This document shows, one piece after another, positions 42,257-50,871 of a stretch of DNA of 64,000 bases. Origin of the DNA: a virus. The DNA lies in the IMG/VR virus record IMGVR_UViG_3300025000_000067, positions 38,132-102,131 of that record; one strand, written 5' to 3'. Under the pieces are notes generated by a model. That model made no database searches, was not told the origin of the DNA, and saw nothing but the letters and a program-made list of their open reading frames with translations. Made by a program: the position numbers and the translations under genes. The stretch's first letter is position 1, and each line of letters opens with the position of its first letter.

Positions 42257-42361
42257 GTGTATAACACAGCTAGGATGGCCCAAGACACGTAGACTAGGCC
42301 AAGGTTTCGCCAGCTCACCTAGCCAAGCAGCGTGTCTTTGGACATCCTAGCTGTGTTATAC
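42257..42361 (+). ncRNA. Candidate structured RNA: long hairpin upstream of the head protease gene
   Basis: Bases 42259-42277 pair perfectly (19 bp) with 42343-42361. Inside this, CCAAGACACG (42280-42289) pairs with CGTGTCTTTGG (42331-42341) with one bulged T, and CTAGG (42294-42298) with CCTAG (42318-42322). The roughly 105-base stem is far longer than any terminator here and lacks a T-run. It may be a leader element, a processed small RNA or a DNA site. A CTTCGGAAG follows at 42371. Confidence 0.6.
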
Positions 42362-42391
42362 TTACACCTACTTCGGAAGGTGGTGAAATGA

Positions 42392-43996
42392 ATGCTAGTC
42401 AGTAATGAAACGGTACAAGAGGATACTTATAGGGTATTTGTGCCTATTGAAGATCATGATCTTATAAAGTCCATTGAGATCGATGAAAACGGCGACTACA
42501 TAGTACAGGGTGTCATGACGTCTGATAACAAAGACGAAGAAGATGATAGCATCACACCAGAAGGTATGGATTGTAGCTATTTTCTGGATAAGGGTTGGAT
42601 AAAGTACGAGCATGGTAACTCCCCTAAGCAATTTATAGGTGAGCCTCTAGCGGTTAAAATAGGTCAATTTACACACCCTACAAGACATGAGGTAGTCAAG
42701 GGTATCTTTGTAAAAGCTAAACTTTTTGCTCAGAGAAAGCTCGCTCAAGAAGCAATTCAGACTATGCAAGACCTTCAGAAGAGCCACACTAAACGCACAA
42801 TGGGTTGGTCTATTGAAGGAAATGTTAAAGAACGAAATCGTAAGACAGGAAAAATTGTAAAATCCGTTTTACGAAATCTTGTGCTTACCATGAATCCGGT
42901 GAACACAATTACATGGGCTGAGCTTGCTAAGTCGTTTGAGAAAAACCATGAGCTAACGATTAGCTTAGATGTTGAAAAATCAATGGATACTTCAGGAGCT
43001 GCAGCTATCATGCCTCAGTCCTTGGAAGGTGAAACTCAAGATCCCCAGACAGATTGGGTTAAGCTCTTTAGGAAGTTTTGTAGAGGTAACTTTTTACAGA
43101 AGTCCCTACGTGATAAGTTCGTCGCTGGCTCACAGGGCGTTGTAGGTACGATGACCTATACTTTCGCCTTGGAAAACGGGCTAGATAACGAAGAGGCGTA
43201 CTCATTCGCCTCCTATATACTAGGTAAACATGCTGTTTTAAAATCTATTTTTAGTACAAATTTTGGGGGTGGGGCTATGGGTAAGACAAAAGAACTTGCT
43301 GGTCTGCTAGACGCAGATTTGGAAGAACTTCGAAAGTCCTTAGAACTGAATACAGAAGACGATGAAACGCTTACGAAGTCCAGTAACAAGGATGACGAAG
43401 ATGATGAAGATGCAGATGGCGACGAAGATGGCGACGAAGATGGCGACGAAGATGCAGATGGCGACGAAGATGATGAAGATACGAAAGAAAAATCTCTTCA
43501 GATGGACTTCCGGAAATCTCTAATCGACCATAAGGATGGTGCTCAGGCGCTTGAAGTATCTGATTTTTTATCAGACATGGTGGACGAGCTTGGTTACAGT
43601 ATGGGTGGCCTTTCAAAGTCTCTAGGCCTTGTGTCTAAGCAGCAGGTAACAATGACGAAAGCCCTTATGGGTGCCTTTGATGTCATTAAGAGCTTGACTG
43701 AAAAAATTGAGACGATGCAGACTGATAATGCAGAGCTTAAGAAGTCTCTTGATGGTGTTATGAATCTCCCCATTGGGCGTAAGGGTGCAGTAAGTCCACG
43801 AGACATTACAACGCTTAAGAAGTCTATTGAAGGCGACAAAGGTGGCCTCACACGGCAGCAAGCCGGGGCAATTCTCATGAAGTCATTCGATGCTAAGCTA
43901 ATTCCAGGTTCAGCTGTTACAAGATTCGAGGCAGGGACACCACTGCAGAACCTAGGTTTGCCAGATTCAGTAAAAGCTGAACTTGGTATGCAATAA
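42392..43996 (+). CDS. Prohead protease fused to scaffold-like region, 534 aa
   Basis: Residues 1-190 resemble a head maturation serine protease: WIKYEHG (near residue 70, candidate catalytic His), GWSIEGNVKER (near 141, candidate Ser) and LRNLVLTMNPVNTITWAEL. The rest is helical and acidic and includes a DEDGDEDAD-type run (about 335-365), like a scaffold core. The motif (L/I)xKS recurs at least ten times (LIKSIE, VEKSMD, LQKSLR, LRKSLE, FRKSLI, LKKSLD, LKKSIE), plausibly self-cleavage sites that let the scaffold be digested and leave the head. Its place just before the major capsid gene supports this. Confidence 0.78.
   Translation: MLVSNETVQEDTYRVFVPIEDHDLIKSIEIDENGDYIVQGVMTSDNKDEEDDSITPEGMDCSYFLDKGWIKYEHGNSPKQFIGEPLAVKIGQFTHPTRHEVVKGIFVKAKLFAQRKLAQEAIQTMQDLQKSHTKRTMGWSIEGNVKERNRKTGKIVKSVLRNLVLTMNPVNTITWAELAKSFEKNHELTISLDVEKSMDTSGAAAIMPQSLEGETQDPQTDWVKLFRKFCRGNFLQKSLRDKFVAGSQGVVGTMTYTFALENGLDNEEAYSFASYILGKHAVLKSIFSTNFGGGAMGKTKELAGLLDADLEELRKSLELNTEDDETLTKSSNKDDEDDEDADGDEDGDEDGDEDADGDEDDEDTKEKSLQMDFRKSLIDHKDGAQALEVSDFLSDMVDELGYSMGGLSKSLGLVSKQQVTMTKALMGAFDVIKSLTEKIETMQTDNAELKKSLDGVMNLPIGRKGAVSPRDITTLKKSIEGDKGGLTRQQAGAILMKSFDAKLIPGSAVTRFEAGTPLQNLGLPDSVKAELGMQ
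43391..43482 (+). repeat. Acidic codon repeat (GATGGCGACGAA units)
   Basis: Several 12-base units GATGGCGACGAA and related GAT/GAA codons encode an Asp/Glu-rich run in the scaffold part. It may mimic DNA charge, or be a flexible linker, and is prone to length change by slippage. Confidence 0.85.
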
Positions 43997-44035
43997 GTAC
44001 CTACAGAAAATAGTAGTAGTAAAGGGGGTAAACCT

Positions 44036-45505
44036 ATGTTTGAAAACTTTAACGGCCTTGAGGACGGGTTTGGGCAAGGTACAGTTGGGGAACTTGAGGA
44101 GCTTAATAAAGCGCTAGGCACCGGGGAGCAGGGAGATGCCTATGGTAGTTTTAATGATATGTCGGCGCTGCGTCCACAGTCTTTAGAAGCAACCCTTAAA
44201 GTGGTTACCGCGACGACAGACCAAATTAAGTTCTGGAAACGCATCGGGAAGAAACAGGCATTTAATACTGTTGAAGAGTTCAACGTAATGGACAGCATGG
44301 GGGGAAATTCTTCTCCGTTCTTCGTTGAGGGTGGCCTTCCAAATGAAGAAGATTCACACTACCTCCGTCAAGCCCAGTACGTTAAATTCCTCGGGACAAC
44401 TCGTGTCATCACACATCCTGCAACTATAGTGCGTAACACAGTTGGTGATATCGTTGCCCGCGAAACTACAAATGGAACATCTTGGCTTTTGATGCAGCTT
44501 GAAAAAGCTCTATACTTTGGTAATTCCGCTCTTGACCCCTTGGCTTTTGACGGAGTTATGATGCAGGTTATAAATGCTGTTGCTGGAAAAACCTATGCGA
44601 ATCAGCACGTTATTGATATGAAGGGTCAACCACTGGATGAGAATACCATGGAAGACGCTTCAGCGATTATTGCAGATAACTTCGGAAGAGGTAAATTAGA
44701 GCTGCACTTAACGAACCAAGTTAATAAGGACCTATCCAAGCTTGTTATGGGCTCAAGTGGTCGGCAGCGGGTAATGATGGGCCAAGGTCAGGAAATAATG
44801 TTAGGCCAGCCTATCGGAGGCTACATGGCAAATGCTGGCCCGATTGAGTTTGTTAATAACATATTCCTTAAGCCACAGGCTACGGTTCCTTCTGCCTCAG
44901 CTAAAGGGGCGCCTGCTGTACCAACATACCCGGGCGGTCAGATAGTAGCCGGATCATCCGGGGCTACAATCCCTTCAGGAACCTACTACTACTTTGTAAC
45001 AGCTAAAAACAGCGCAGGAGAATCAGCACCAGTGTCTATGGGGTCTGTAGCTGTAACTCTAGGACAAGCAGTTACTTTAACCATTAATCGAGTAGTCGGT
45101 GATCCTCCGGCAAAGTCTTATAAGGTCTATCGTGGTACGAAGTCTACAGCTGCTGATGCCTTGTTTGCCTTTGAAATCAAGGACTCTGGTGCAGAAACAA
45201 CTCAAGCTATTATAGACACAAATGCTGATATTCCGGGAACACATAGTGCAATGGCACTAGATAATGATCCAGAAAACGTATTATCATTTAAACAGCTTGC
45301 ACCACTTATGAAGCTGCCTTTAGCTCGCATTTCAGCTGCAGAGCGCTTTATGATCCTGCTTTATGGCATGATTCAAGTGTACAACCCTCGGAGAATCATC
45401 GTGTTTAAAAACATTGGAACACTGGGCCTTAACTCCAACCGTGAGCTCTTCACCCCAAATTATGATGCTCCTAGCTTCGGTACAGTTCGCCCAAGCCTTC
45501 AGTAA
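44036..45505 (+). CDS. Major capsid protein with FN3/Ig-like insertion, 489 aa
   Basis: The gene lies right after the protease/scaffold gene and has its own strong terminator, as expected for an abundant capsid protein. The N-terminal 25 residues are acidic and end in ELEELNKALG, a good candidate for proteolytic removal. The core (LEATLKVVTATTDQIKFWK onward) looks like a HK97-fold capsid. About residues 295-402 (SGTYYYFVTAKNSAGESAPV ... YKVYRGTKS) form an FN3/Ig-like domain probably displayed on the capsomer surface. DNFGRG is encoded by a CTTCGGAAG palindrome in the third frame. Confidence 0.82.
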   Translation: MFENFNGLEDGFGQGTVGELEELNKALGTGEQGDAYGSFNDMSALRPQSLEATLKVVTATTDQIKFWKRIGKKQAFNTVEEFNVMDSMGGNSSPFFVEGGLPNEEDSHYLRQAQYVKFLGTTRVITHPATIVRNTVGDIVARETTNGTSWLLMQLEKALYFGNSALDPLAFDGVMMQVINAVAGKTYANQHVIDMKGQPLDENTMEDASAIIADNFGRGKLELHLTNQVNKDLSKLVMGSSGRQRVMMGQGQEIMLGQPIGGYMANAGPIEFVNNIFLKPQATVPSASAKGAPAVPTYPGGQIVAGSSGATIPSGTYYYFVTAKNSAGESAPVSMGSVAVTLGQAVTLTINRVVGDPPAKSYKVYRGTKSTAADALFAFEIKDSGAETTQAIIDTNADIPGTHSAMALDNDPENVLSFKQLAPLMKLPLARISAAERFMILLYGMIQVYNPRRIIVFKNIGTLGLNSNRELFTPNYDAPSFGTVRPSLQ

Positions 45506-45528
45506 TACCATCTATTTAGTACACACAG

Positions 45529-45570
45529 GTGAGGGCTAGGGCTAGTATCTAGCCCTCACTTTTAGATTTT
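45529..45570 (+). terminator. Strong terminator after the capsid gene
   Basis: GTGAGGGCTAG (45529-45539) and CTAGCCCTCAC (45549-45559) pair perfectly over 11 bp, followed by TTTTAGATTTT. Confidence 0.88.
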
Positions 45571-45587
45571 GAAAGCGAGGTAAAAGC

Positions 45588-45893
45588 ATGGCACAGGTTC
45601 AAAAGTGTTTTGGTGATCTACCAGAAAACGTTGTAGTCCTTTCAGAAGTCGTGTCTTTCGACTCAAACGGTTTTGCAGAGGTATCTGATGAGGTAGCAGA
45701 AATACTGGTGCAGGTTCCCGGGTATAAGGAAGTAGTGGAAGAAACAGTAGTGGAAGAAACAGTAGTGGAAGAAACTAACCAAGCTGAAGCACCTGCTGAA
45801 GAAATTAACCAAGCTGAAGCACCTGCTGAAGAGACTAACCAAGCTGTAGTACCTAAAAAGCCTGCACAACGAAGAACATCTACCTCTAGGTAG
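45588..45893 (+). CDS. Small protein with acidic tandem repeats, 101 aa
   Basis: The first 47 residues form a compact region (CFGDLPENVVVLSEVVSF). The rest is VVEET three times, then two and a half copies of a ten-residue NQAEAPAEE-type unit, and a basic end (KKPAQRRTSTSR). Similar small 'head fibre or linker' proteins follow capsid genes in other phages, but function here is unknown. Confidence 0.6.
   Translation: MAQVQKCFGDLPENVVVLSEVVSFDSNGFAEVSDEVAEILVQVPGYKEVVEETVVEETVVEETNQAEAPAEEINQAEAPAEETNQAVVPKKPAQRRTSTSR
45732..45846 (+). repeat. Two nested tandem repeats in frame
   Basis: A 15-bp unit (GTAGTGGAAGAAACA) occurs three times from 45732 to 45776. A 30-bp unit starting TAACCAAGCTGAAGC occurs at 45776 and 45806, with a partial copy at 45836. 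All preserve the reading frame. Confidence 0.95.
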
Positions 45894-45908
45894 TAAGGGA
45901 GTGATGAA

Positions 45909-46166
45909 ATGCTAGGTGTAGCAGGTTTTAGACAATATAAAGTTATTGTAGGTGCAGTAGGGACTCTAGGTACTCAGTATGCTTATATTGAAGTTACCAA
46001 TGATACTGGAGCAGACGTTTTGCTCTATCTTAATGATTTTCCCGAGGGTGGTCATCCGGCTACAGATGGTATACCTATTAAGGCCGGGACAACTCGACCT
46101 ATTCCAGTGACTTGTTATAACTTCGTAGCATCAGGCACCGTCACTGTTGTAGCTTATGGGATGTAG
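45909..46166 (+). CDS. Small beta-rich structural protein, 85 aa
   Basis: Mostly beta-forming sequence (YKVIVGAVGTLGTQYAYIEV, GTVTVVAYGM), with no cysteine motif or charge-rich tail. Location just after the capsid gene suggests a capsid-decoration or head-completion protein. Ribosome site AAGGGAG. Confidence 0.55.
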   Translation: MLGVAGFRQYKVIVGAVGTLGTQYAYIEVTNDTGADVLLYLNDFPEGGHPATDGIPIKAGTTRPIPVTCYNFVASGTVTVVAYGM

Positions 46167-46177
46167 GAGGGTATCTA

Positions 46178-47014
46178 ATGGCTATTATAACCTATGCAGA
46201 GACAAACTTACCAGATGTAGACGAAATACAGAGTACATGGTGTTTTGGACTTCCGTTCTTCGACAGCTATGGAAACTCAATAGAGGAAACCTCTGTACAG
46301 AAGCTCATAGACGGGGCTAGACGTCAGGTAGAGAGGCACTTAGGTATCTTTCTGAAGCCTAAGTTAATCGCCTCTAACCCTGAAGAACGAGGACTAGTAG
46401 AAGGAACGGATTATGAGATAGCTGAACCACCCTACGACTACGATGCAAAAGCTTATGCTAACATGGGTTTTACGCAGCTTAGGGAACGTCCAGTACAGAA
46501 GATAACCGGTTTAAAGTTGGTCCTTCCGAATGGTCAAGTTATCGTTGATTTCCTAACTAGGCCAGAGTGGGTAAAACTTTATCCTAAATCAGGGCAGTTT
46601 CAGATTGTCCCTTATGCTGGGGATCCAACTATTTTTAGCCTTCTAGGTGGAACACAGATGGGTTATGGATTTATGACGGGGCAGCTTAACCGCTCAGTAC
46701 CTCAAATGTGGTACATCGACTACATTGCAGGGTACGCCAAGAACAGGATACCTGAAGACATTCGAAACATTGTTGCTAAAATGGTCGCAGTCGATGTTCT
46801 TGGTATTATCGGCGAAGCCTATAAGTCTGGCTTAACAGGTATGTCAACGTCAATTGACGGTCTATCTGAGAGTGTGAGTTATACAACCTCTGCAAACAGT
46901 ACTTTGTATAGCGCCCACATTAAGCAGTACAAAGAAGAAATATCTGACTTTTTTGATGAAACGAAGTCAGGTGTCAGAAGCTCTGAACGTGGCTTAACCT
47001 TTACAGTCCTTTAA
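46178..47014 (+). CDS. Head-tail connector (adaptor-like) protein, 278 aa
   Basis: A short N-terminal helix (VQKLIDGARRQVERHLGIFL) is followed by a beta-rich middle, then WYIDYIAGYAKNRIPEDIRN and a helical C-terminus. This helix-beta-helix layout and the genomic position match gp6/gp15-type adaptor proteins that dock beneath the portal. No exact family is assigned. Confidence 0.6.
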   Translation: MAIITYAETNLPDVDEIQSTWCFGLPFFDSYGNSIEETSVQKLIDGARRQVERHLGIFLKPKLIASNPEERGLVEGTDYEIAEPPYDYDAKAYANMGFTQLRERPVQKITGLKLVLPNGQVIVDFLTRPEWVKLYPKSGQFQIVPYAGDPTIFSLLGGTQMGYGFMTGQLNRSVPQMWYIDYIAGYAKNRIPEDIRNIVAKMVAVDVLGIIGEAYKSGLTGMSTSIDGLSESVSYTTSANSTLYSAHIKQYKEEISDFFDETKSGVRSSERGLTFTVL

Positions 47015-47028
47015 GGGGGGGTGGATAC

Positions 47029-47763
47029 GTGCAAACTCCTGTATTAAATGTTGTTAAGCTTGAGGAGATGCTTGATCGTAGGGGCAGACCTGTTAGGTGG
47101 CAAGAAACTATTATATGCTCCTGCTGGAACCCTGATAGCGGTTCTCCGGATTATACGTGCCTAGCTTGCCATGGTAAAGGGCATGTGTACCAGACACCTA
47201 TAGAATCAAAAGCCTTAATTACGAGTATCACACTGAGTAAGGACTTTGAGGCCATGGCCGGGGTATTTGAAGTTGGGGATGCGGTAATGACCGTACCAAA
47301 AAGAATCCCTGTACGCCACCCACTAAATAGTATGCCTACAGGTCAATACACAAACAACCCAATCTTCGGTATTGGTATGTATGATAAGATCACACTTCTT
47401 GATGATGAGTTCAAGTCTTCTGAAGTTCTGGTCAGAGACACACCTATTAATGCTCGACCACCAGATACCCTGCTTAATACTGACATCACCCACGTTAAGT
47501 CCATACAAAAGTACAATCCTATGACAGGTGGAGTAGTGATCTATAGACCTGGGATAGACTTTGAAATGGCAGGAAATGTCGTACTATGGCTTGAAGATGG
47601 GCTGTCACCTGAAGTAGGGGAGCAGTATAGCGCTGCATATTACCATAGGCCAACATACGTAGTTACAGCAACGCTACCGAAGCCTAGACATCAAGATGGT
47701 CAGGACTTTCCGCGCTATGTAGCCCTGCGCTACTTGTCTGGAGGAGTTGAGCGCATTGTATGA
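47029..47763 (+). CDS. Head completion protein (probable), 244 aa
   Basis: GTG start after AAGGGGGGGTGG. A zinc knuckle CSCWNPDSGSPDYTCLACHGKGHV lies at residues 28-50 (three or four Cys plus His). The rest is beta-rich, with VGDAVMTVPKRIP. It lies in the connector cluster between the adaptor and tail completion genes, so a stopper or completion role is likely. It overlaps the next gene by ATGA. Confidence 0.58.
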   Translation: MQTPVLNVVKLEEMLDRRGRPVRWQETIICSCWNPDSGSPDYTCLACHGKGHVYQTPIESKALITSITLSKDFEAMAGVFEVGDAVMTVPKRIPVRHPLNSMPTGQYTNNPIFGIGMYDKITLLDDEFKSSEVLVRDTPINARPPDTLLNTDITHVKSIQKYNPMTGGVVIYRPGIDFEMAGNVVLWLEDGLSPEVGEQYSAAYYHRPTYVVTATLPKPRHQDGQDFPRYVALRYLSGGVERIV

Positions 47764-48599
47764 GTTTGCTAACAATTGCAGCAGATGTTCCTAACCTAGA
47801 TAATGTGCTCAGATCCGTTGAAAAGGCAGGACAGGGGAACCTCCCGTATACTTCTGAAGCTGTGCGTGCAGCTCTTACAGATGTTATACAGAGAACTTGG
47901 GTTGAGTATGCGTCTGGTGTTACAGTGACCTACTCAGGGGGAACGTTCCACATTAGCGTTGTTTCGGGGGAATACACCCGCAGTATTCAAGAAGGTCTTA
48001 AGATGCTGGGGAATCTTACAGGTGAAGTTATGACGACCTCAGGACATGGAAGACTCATTGAAGATGGCATAAAACCCTACAACCAAAAAGACGGACTCCT
48101 ATCATCACCAAAAGCTAAGGTTGGAAAAGGTGGCTCTCGATACATCACAGTACCCTTTAGGCATGGAACACCGGGGACAGTTACGATGGCAGCGATGCCT
48201 AAGCACGTACACGACCAAGCAAAGACACTTGGGTTCAGTCGCAAGAATAACTTCTTAACTGCCTTAGTTACCGGACGAAAGTATGCATGGGGTGGTCACC
48301 TGCAGGAGACGTCTGATGGGCAAAGAAGTCACGTAAGCCCGCACCCAGGCAAGGGGTACACATGGAAAACCGGGCTATTTAGTGGCATGGTGAAAATGGG
48401 TAAGCCAAACCATTCTCAATATATGACCTTCCGAAGAGTATCGACTAACTCAGATCCTGCATCTTGGCAATTCCCTGGGGTTAAGCCTAGGCCAATACGT
48501 GAAGCAGTTGTGGAAAATACACGAGAGGAAGTCTTACAGCTTATTCGGAGTGGCTTTGAGATGGACCTGTACTTTATGGGCTTAGGGGGTGGTCAATAG
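47760..48599 (+). CDS. Connector/tail completion protein (gp10-like position), 279 aa
   Basis: An N-terminal helical region (AVRAALTDVIQRTWVEYAS) is followed by a Gly/His/Lys-rich middle. Position and the 4-base overlap with its neighbours fit the HK97-gp10 slot of the head-tail joining module. No firm motif. Confidence 0.5.
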   Translation: MSLLTIAADVPNLDNVLRSVEKAGQGNLPYTSEAVRAALTDVIQRTWVEYASGVTVTYSGGTFHISVVSGEYTRSIQEGLKMLGNLTGEVMTTSGHGRLIEDGIKPYNQKDGLLSSPKAKVGKGGSRYITVPFRHGTPGTVTMAAMPKHVHDQAKTLGFSRKNNFLTALVTGRKYAWGGHLQETSDGQRSHVSPHPGKGYTWKTGLFSGMVKMGKPNHSQYMTFRRVSTNSDPASWQFPGVKPRPIREAVVENTREEVLQLIRSGFEMDLYFMGLGGGQ

Positions 48600-49153
48600 T
48601 GGGCTTTACTTTTGCTACAGTTGATGTGAAACAGGAACTTGTTGATGGCCTAAAAGCAGGTCTTGTAGGCTTAGGTTACACAGGTAAGAACACAATTAAT
48701 GTACTAAAAGCTGACCCGCAAAAGCCCACTGAGTTACCATGCGTAGGAATTAACCGTGCTGATGACTCAGAAAGTTCACAATCGATATCTGATGGACAGG
48801 GCACTTCATATGATCCAATTACAAAAGTGAACACAACATTCTATGGCACCTTCTTTGCAGAAGCCCAAGAAATTCGTATATGGCACACAAACGCTGATGA
48901 GCGGGAGAAGCTATACCTAGCAACGAAGGCTATACTCTTTAGTATGAGAAATTACTTAGCTGAAAAAGGGCTCATAAACTTTAATCTGCGTAGCGGTAGG
49001 GATGAGCAGGACAGTACGATGGCACAGGCCCCTATGGTGATGTACTGGGCATCAATAACCATGAGTTACTTAAATCCACTTGATGTGTCCTTTACAGAAG
49101 TCGTAGAGCCTATTACTAGCGTAGACGATCAAGGAACTTTAGGTATTTATTAA
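48599..49153 (+). CDS. Tail terminator-like protein, 184 aa
   Basis: GTG start overlaps the previous stop by one base. The first helix (VKQELVDGLKAGLVGLGY) and the later strands around VNTTFYGTFFAEAQEIRIWHT fit an alpha/beta tail terminator or neck protein. It is the last gene before the sheath cluster. Assignment is by position. Confidence 0.5.
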   Translation: MGFTFATVDVKQELVDGLKAGLVGLGYTGKNTINVLKADPQKPTELPCVGINRADDSESSQSISDGQGTSYDPITKVNTTFYGTFFAEAQEIRIWHTNADEREKLYLATKAILFSMRNYLAEKGLINFNLRSGRDEQDSTMAQAPMVMYWASITMSYLNPLDVSFTEVVEPITSVDDQGTLGIY

Positions 49154-49173
49154 CGGGAAAGGGGGAGATAACT

Positions 49174-49389
49174 ATGCCTGATAAAAAGAAAACACCTTCA
49201 GAAGAAGAAGATGTGGCGTACCCAGCAGAATTAGCCCGTCAAATGACCTTAGCTGAATTTATCACTGAGTTAAGGCCACATAGGGGGCTAGTGGCTAGTT
49301 TTAAGGTTGAAGAAAAGGACCTCAGCCCTAGGAGTCAAGTAGCGTGGGCAGAGGCCTTTAAAGCTCAATCTGAACGCGTCTATAAATAG
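49174..49389 (+). CDS. Small hypothetical protein, 71 aa
   Basis: Acidic-basic short protein (MPDKKKTPSEEEDVAYPAEL) with one helix. It sits directly before the sheath gene in many-gene context and has a good ribosome site AAAGGGGGAG. Role unknown. Confidence 0.55.
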   Translation: MPDKKKTPSEEEDVAYPAELARQMTLAEFITELRPHRGLVASFKVEEKDLSPRSQVAWAEAFKAQSERVYK

Positions 49390-49407
49390 TAGGGGAGGTA
49401 TGGAAGG

Positions 49408-50832
49408 ATGGCAATTAACATCTCCTTTGGAGGAGCTAATATTAAACGACCAGGAGCCTACTCAACGGTAGATACTGCAAGTATGTCCCCTGCATCGGCT
49501 GGGGGATTTAAGGTCTTGGCTTGTATTGGTATTGTGCCTGGGCTAGCAGCGCAGGTAGAGACAACTACAGTCGTCGGCACTATAACTACAGCTGGAAATG
49601 TTACCGTGGTAGTTACAGCCTTAGGAATGACAAATTCACCAAAAACAATCTCAGTTGCAGTTGCCTTAGCTGATGATGCTTCTGCAGTTGCAACTAAAAT
49701 CAGGGCATCGTTATCCGCGGACACGAATATTGCTGGGTTCTTCACTGTAGGGGGCACTGGTGCAGTGGTTACACTAACTGCAAAAGTCACGGCCTTGAAC
49801 GATGATTCACTGAATATTAGTGTAGCCAATGGGACGAGTGTTGGACTGACAAGTGCACTTACTTCGACTACAGCAACCCCGGGAGGGACGAGCGGAACTC
49901 CTGTAGGAACAGTATCTTACTTTAATGATCCTACAGTAGCAGGAACTATGATAGCATCCTGTGAACTTCTGGATCTTATGAAGCTTAGCTGGGGTCATGG
50001 TGCTGACTTGATTGCAGTATCTCCCGTGGCTTCTATAGGAGCTGATTCTGACTGGCAAGCTGCTATAGACCTTCTAACCGTTGAGAGCGTTGATGGGATT
50101 ATGATAGCCAGTACAGCACAGGCTATCCAAGTCAAAGTTGACACGCACTGTACCCTGATGTCCTCGATTAAGAACCGCAGAGAGCGCCGAGCTTTTTATG
50201 GGCATGCCACTGGATTATCGGTATCCGCAGTTATTGCATTACAGAGCGCCATAAACAGTGAGTTGGCTCTGATGGCTACCCCGGGCATGTATGTCTTTGA
50301 TGATGTAGGTAACAAAGTTTTGAAGCCGTCGAACTACCTTGCAGCAGCGTATGCCGGTCTATGGGCTGGAAGATCCTCTCAAGATCCGATTACCTATAAG
50401 TACGTTAAGTGTGTAGGGTTAGAGAAGGTATATGACGGGGTAGAGATCGAGACTCTGCTCACTGGACATATATCACCTACTGAGTATGTCCGAAATAAAG
50501 GCTACCGAGTCGTGCAAGGAGTCACTTGCTCTGCTAGTTCTGACCTTACTCAGCAGGAGCTTTCAGTATCCTCAATAAAGGTAGAAATTAGTCAAACGAT
50601 CAGAGGCTATCTTGAGGATAAGTATGTAGGTAGAGCTGGTGTCTATGGCATCGAAGTATCTATATACAATGACCTAGTTTCTATTTTAGAGGGGTTCAAA
50701 AGCACTGGGTTAATTTCTGGCTACGCCAAGCAAAAAGTCACTAAAGCCGGTACTTCATTTATTATTGATTGGGAAGGTATTCCGACACTTCCAATTAATA
50801 ACTTTCTGATAACCACGCACCTAAGACTCTAG
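49408..50832 (+). CDS. Tail sheath protein with inserted beta domain, 474 aa
   Basis: N-terminal FGGANIKRPGAYSTVD and C-terminal GLISGYAKQKVTKAG ... GIPTLPINNFLITTHL are typical of contractile tail sheaths. About residues 48-155 (TTTVVGTITTAGNVTVVVTA ... LNDDSLNISVANGTS) form an extra beta-rich, Ser/Thr/Ala-rich domain inserted near the N-terminus and probably displayed on the outside of the tail. The sheath contracts to drive the tube through the envelope. It establishes that this is a myovirus. Confidence 0.85.
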   Translation: MAINISFGGANIKRPGAYSTVDTASMSPASAGGFKVLACIGIVPGLAAQVETTTVVGTITTAGNVTVVVTALGMTNSPKTISVAVALADDASAVATKIRASLSADTNIAGFFTVGGTGAVVTLTAKVTALNDDSLNISVANGTSVGLTSALTSTTATPGGTSGTPVGTVSYFNDPTVAGTMIASCELLDLMKLSWGHGADLIAVSPVASIGADSDWQAAIDLLTVESVDGIMIASTAQAIQVKVDTHCTLMSSIKNRRERRAFYGHATGLSVSAVIALQSAINSELALMATPGMYVFDDVGNKVLKPSNYLAAAYAGLWAGRSSQDPITYKYVKCVGLEKVYDGVEIETLLTGHISPTEYVRNKGYRVVQGVTCSASSDLTQQELSVSSIKVEISQTIRGYLEDKYVGRAGVYGIEVSIYNDLVSILEGFKSTGLISGYAKQKVTKAGTSFIIDWEGIPTLPINNFLITTHLRL

Positions 50833-50871
50833 AACTTCAAAATTCTAAAATAGTGGGGAGGGGTATAGCCT

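Noticed and set aside
42257-42361. Integron attC-like or tRNA-like interpretation of the long hairpin
   Set aside because: No integrase or cassette pattern is present, and no cloverleaf or CCA end can be drawn; a simple long hairpin is the better description.
43594-44121. Open reading frame of 175 codons on the minus strand across the protease/capsid junction
   Set aside because: It spans two well-supported genes and their ribosome site; composition is that of an antisense frame.
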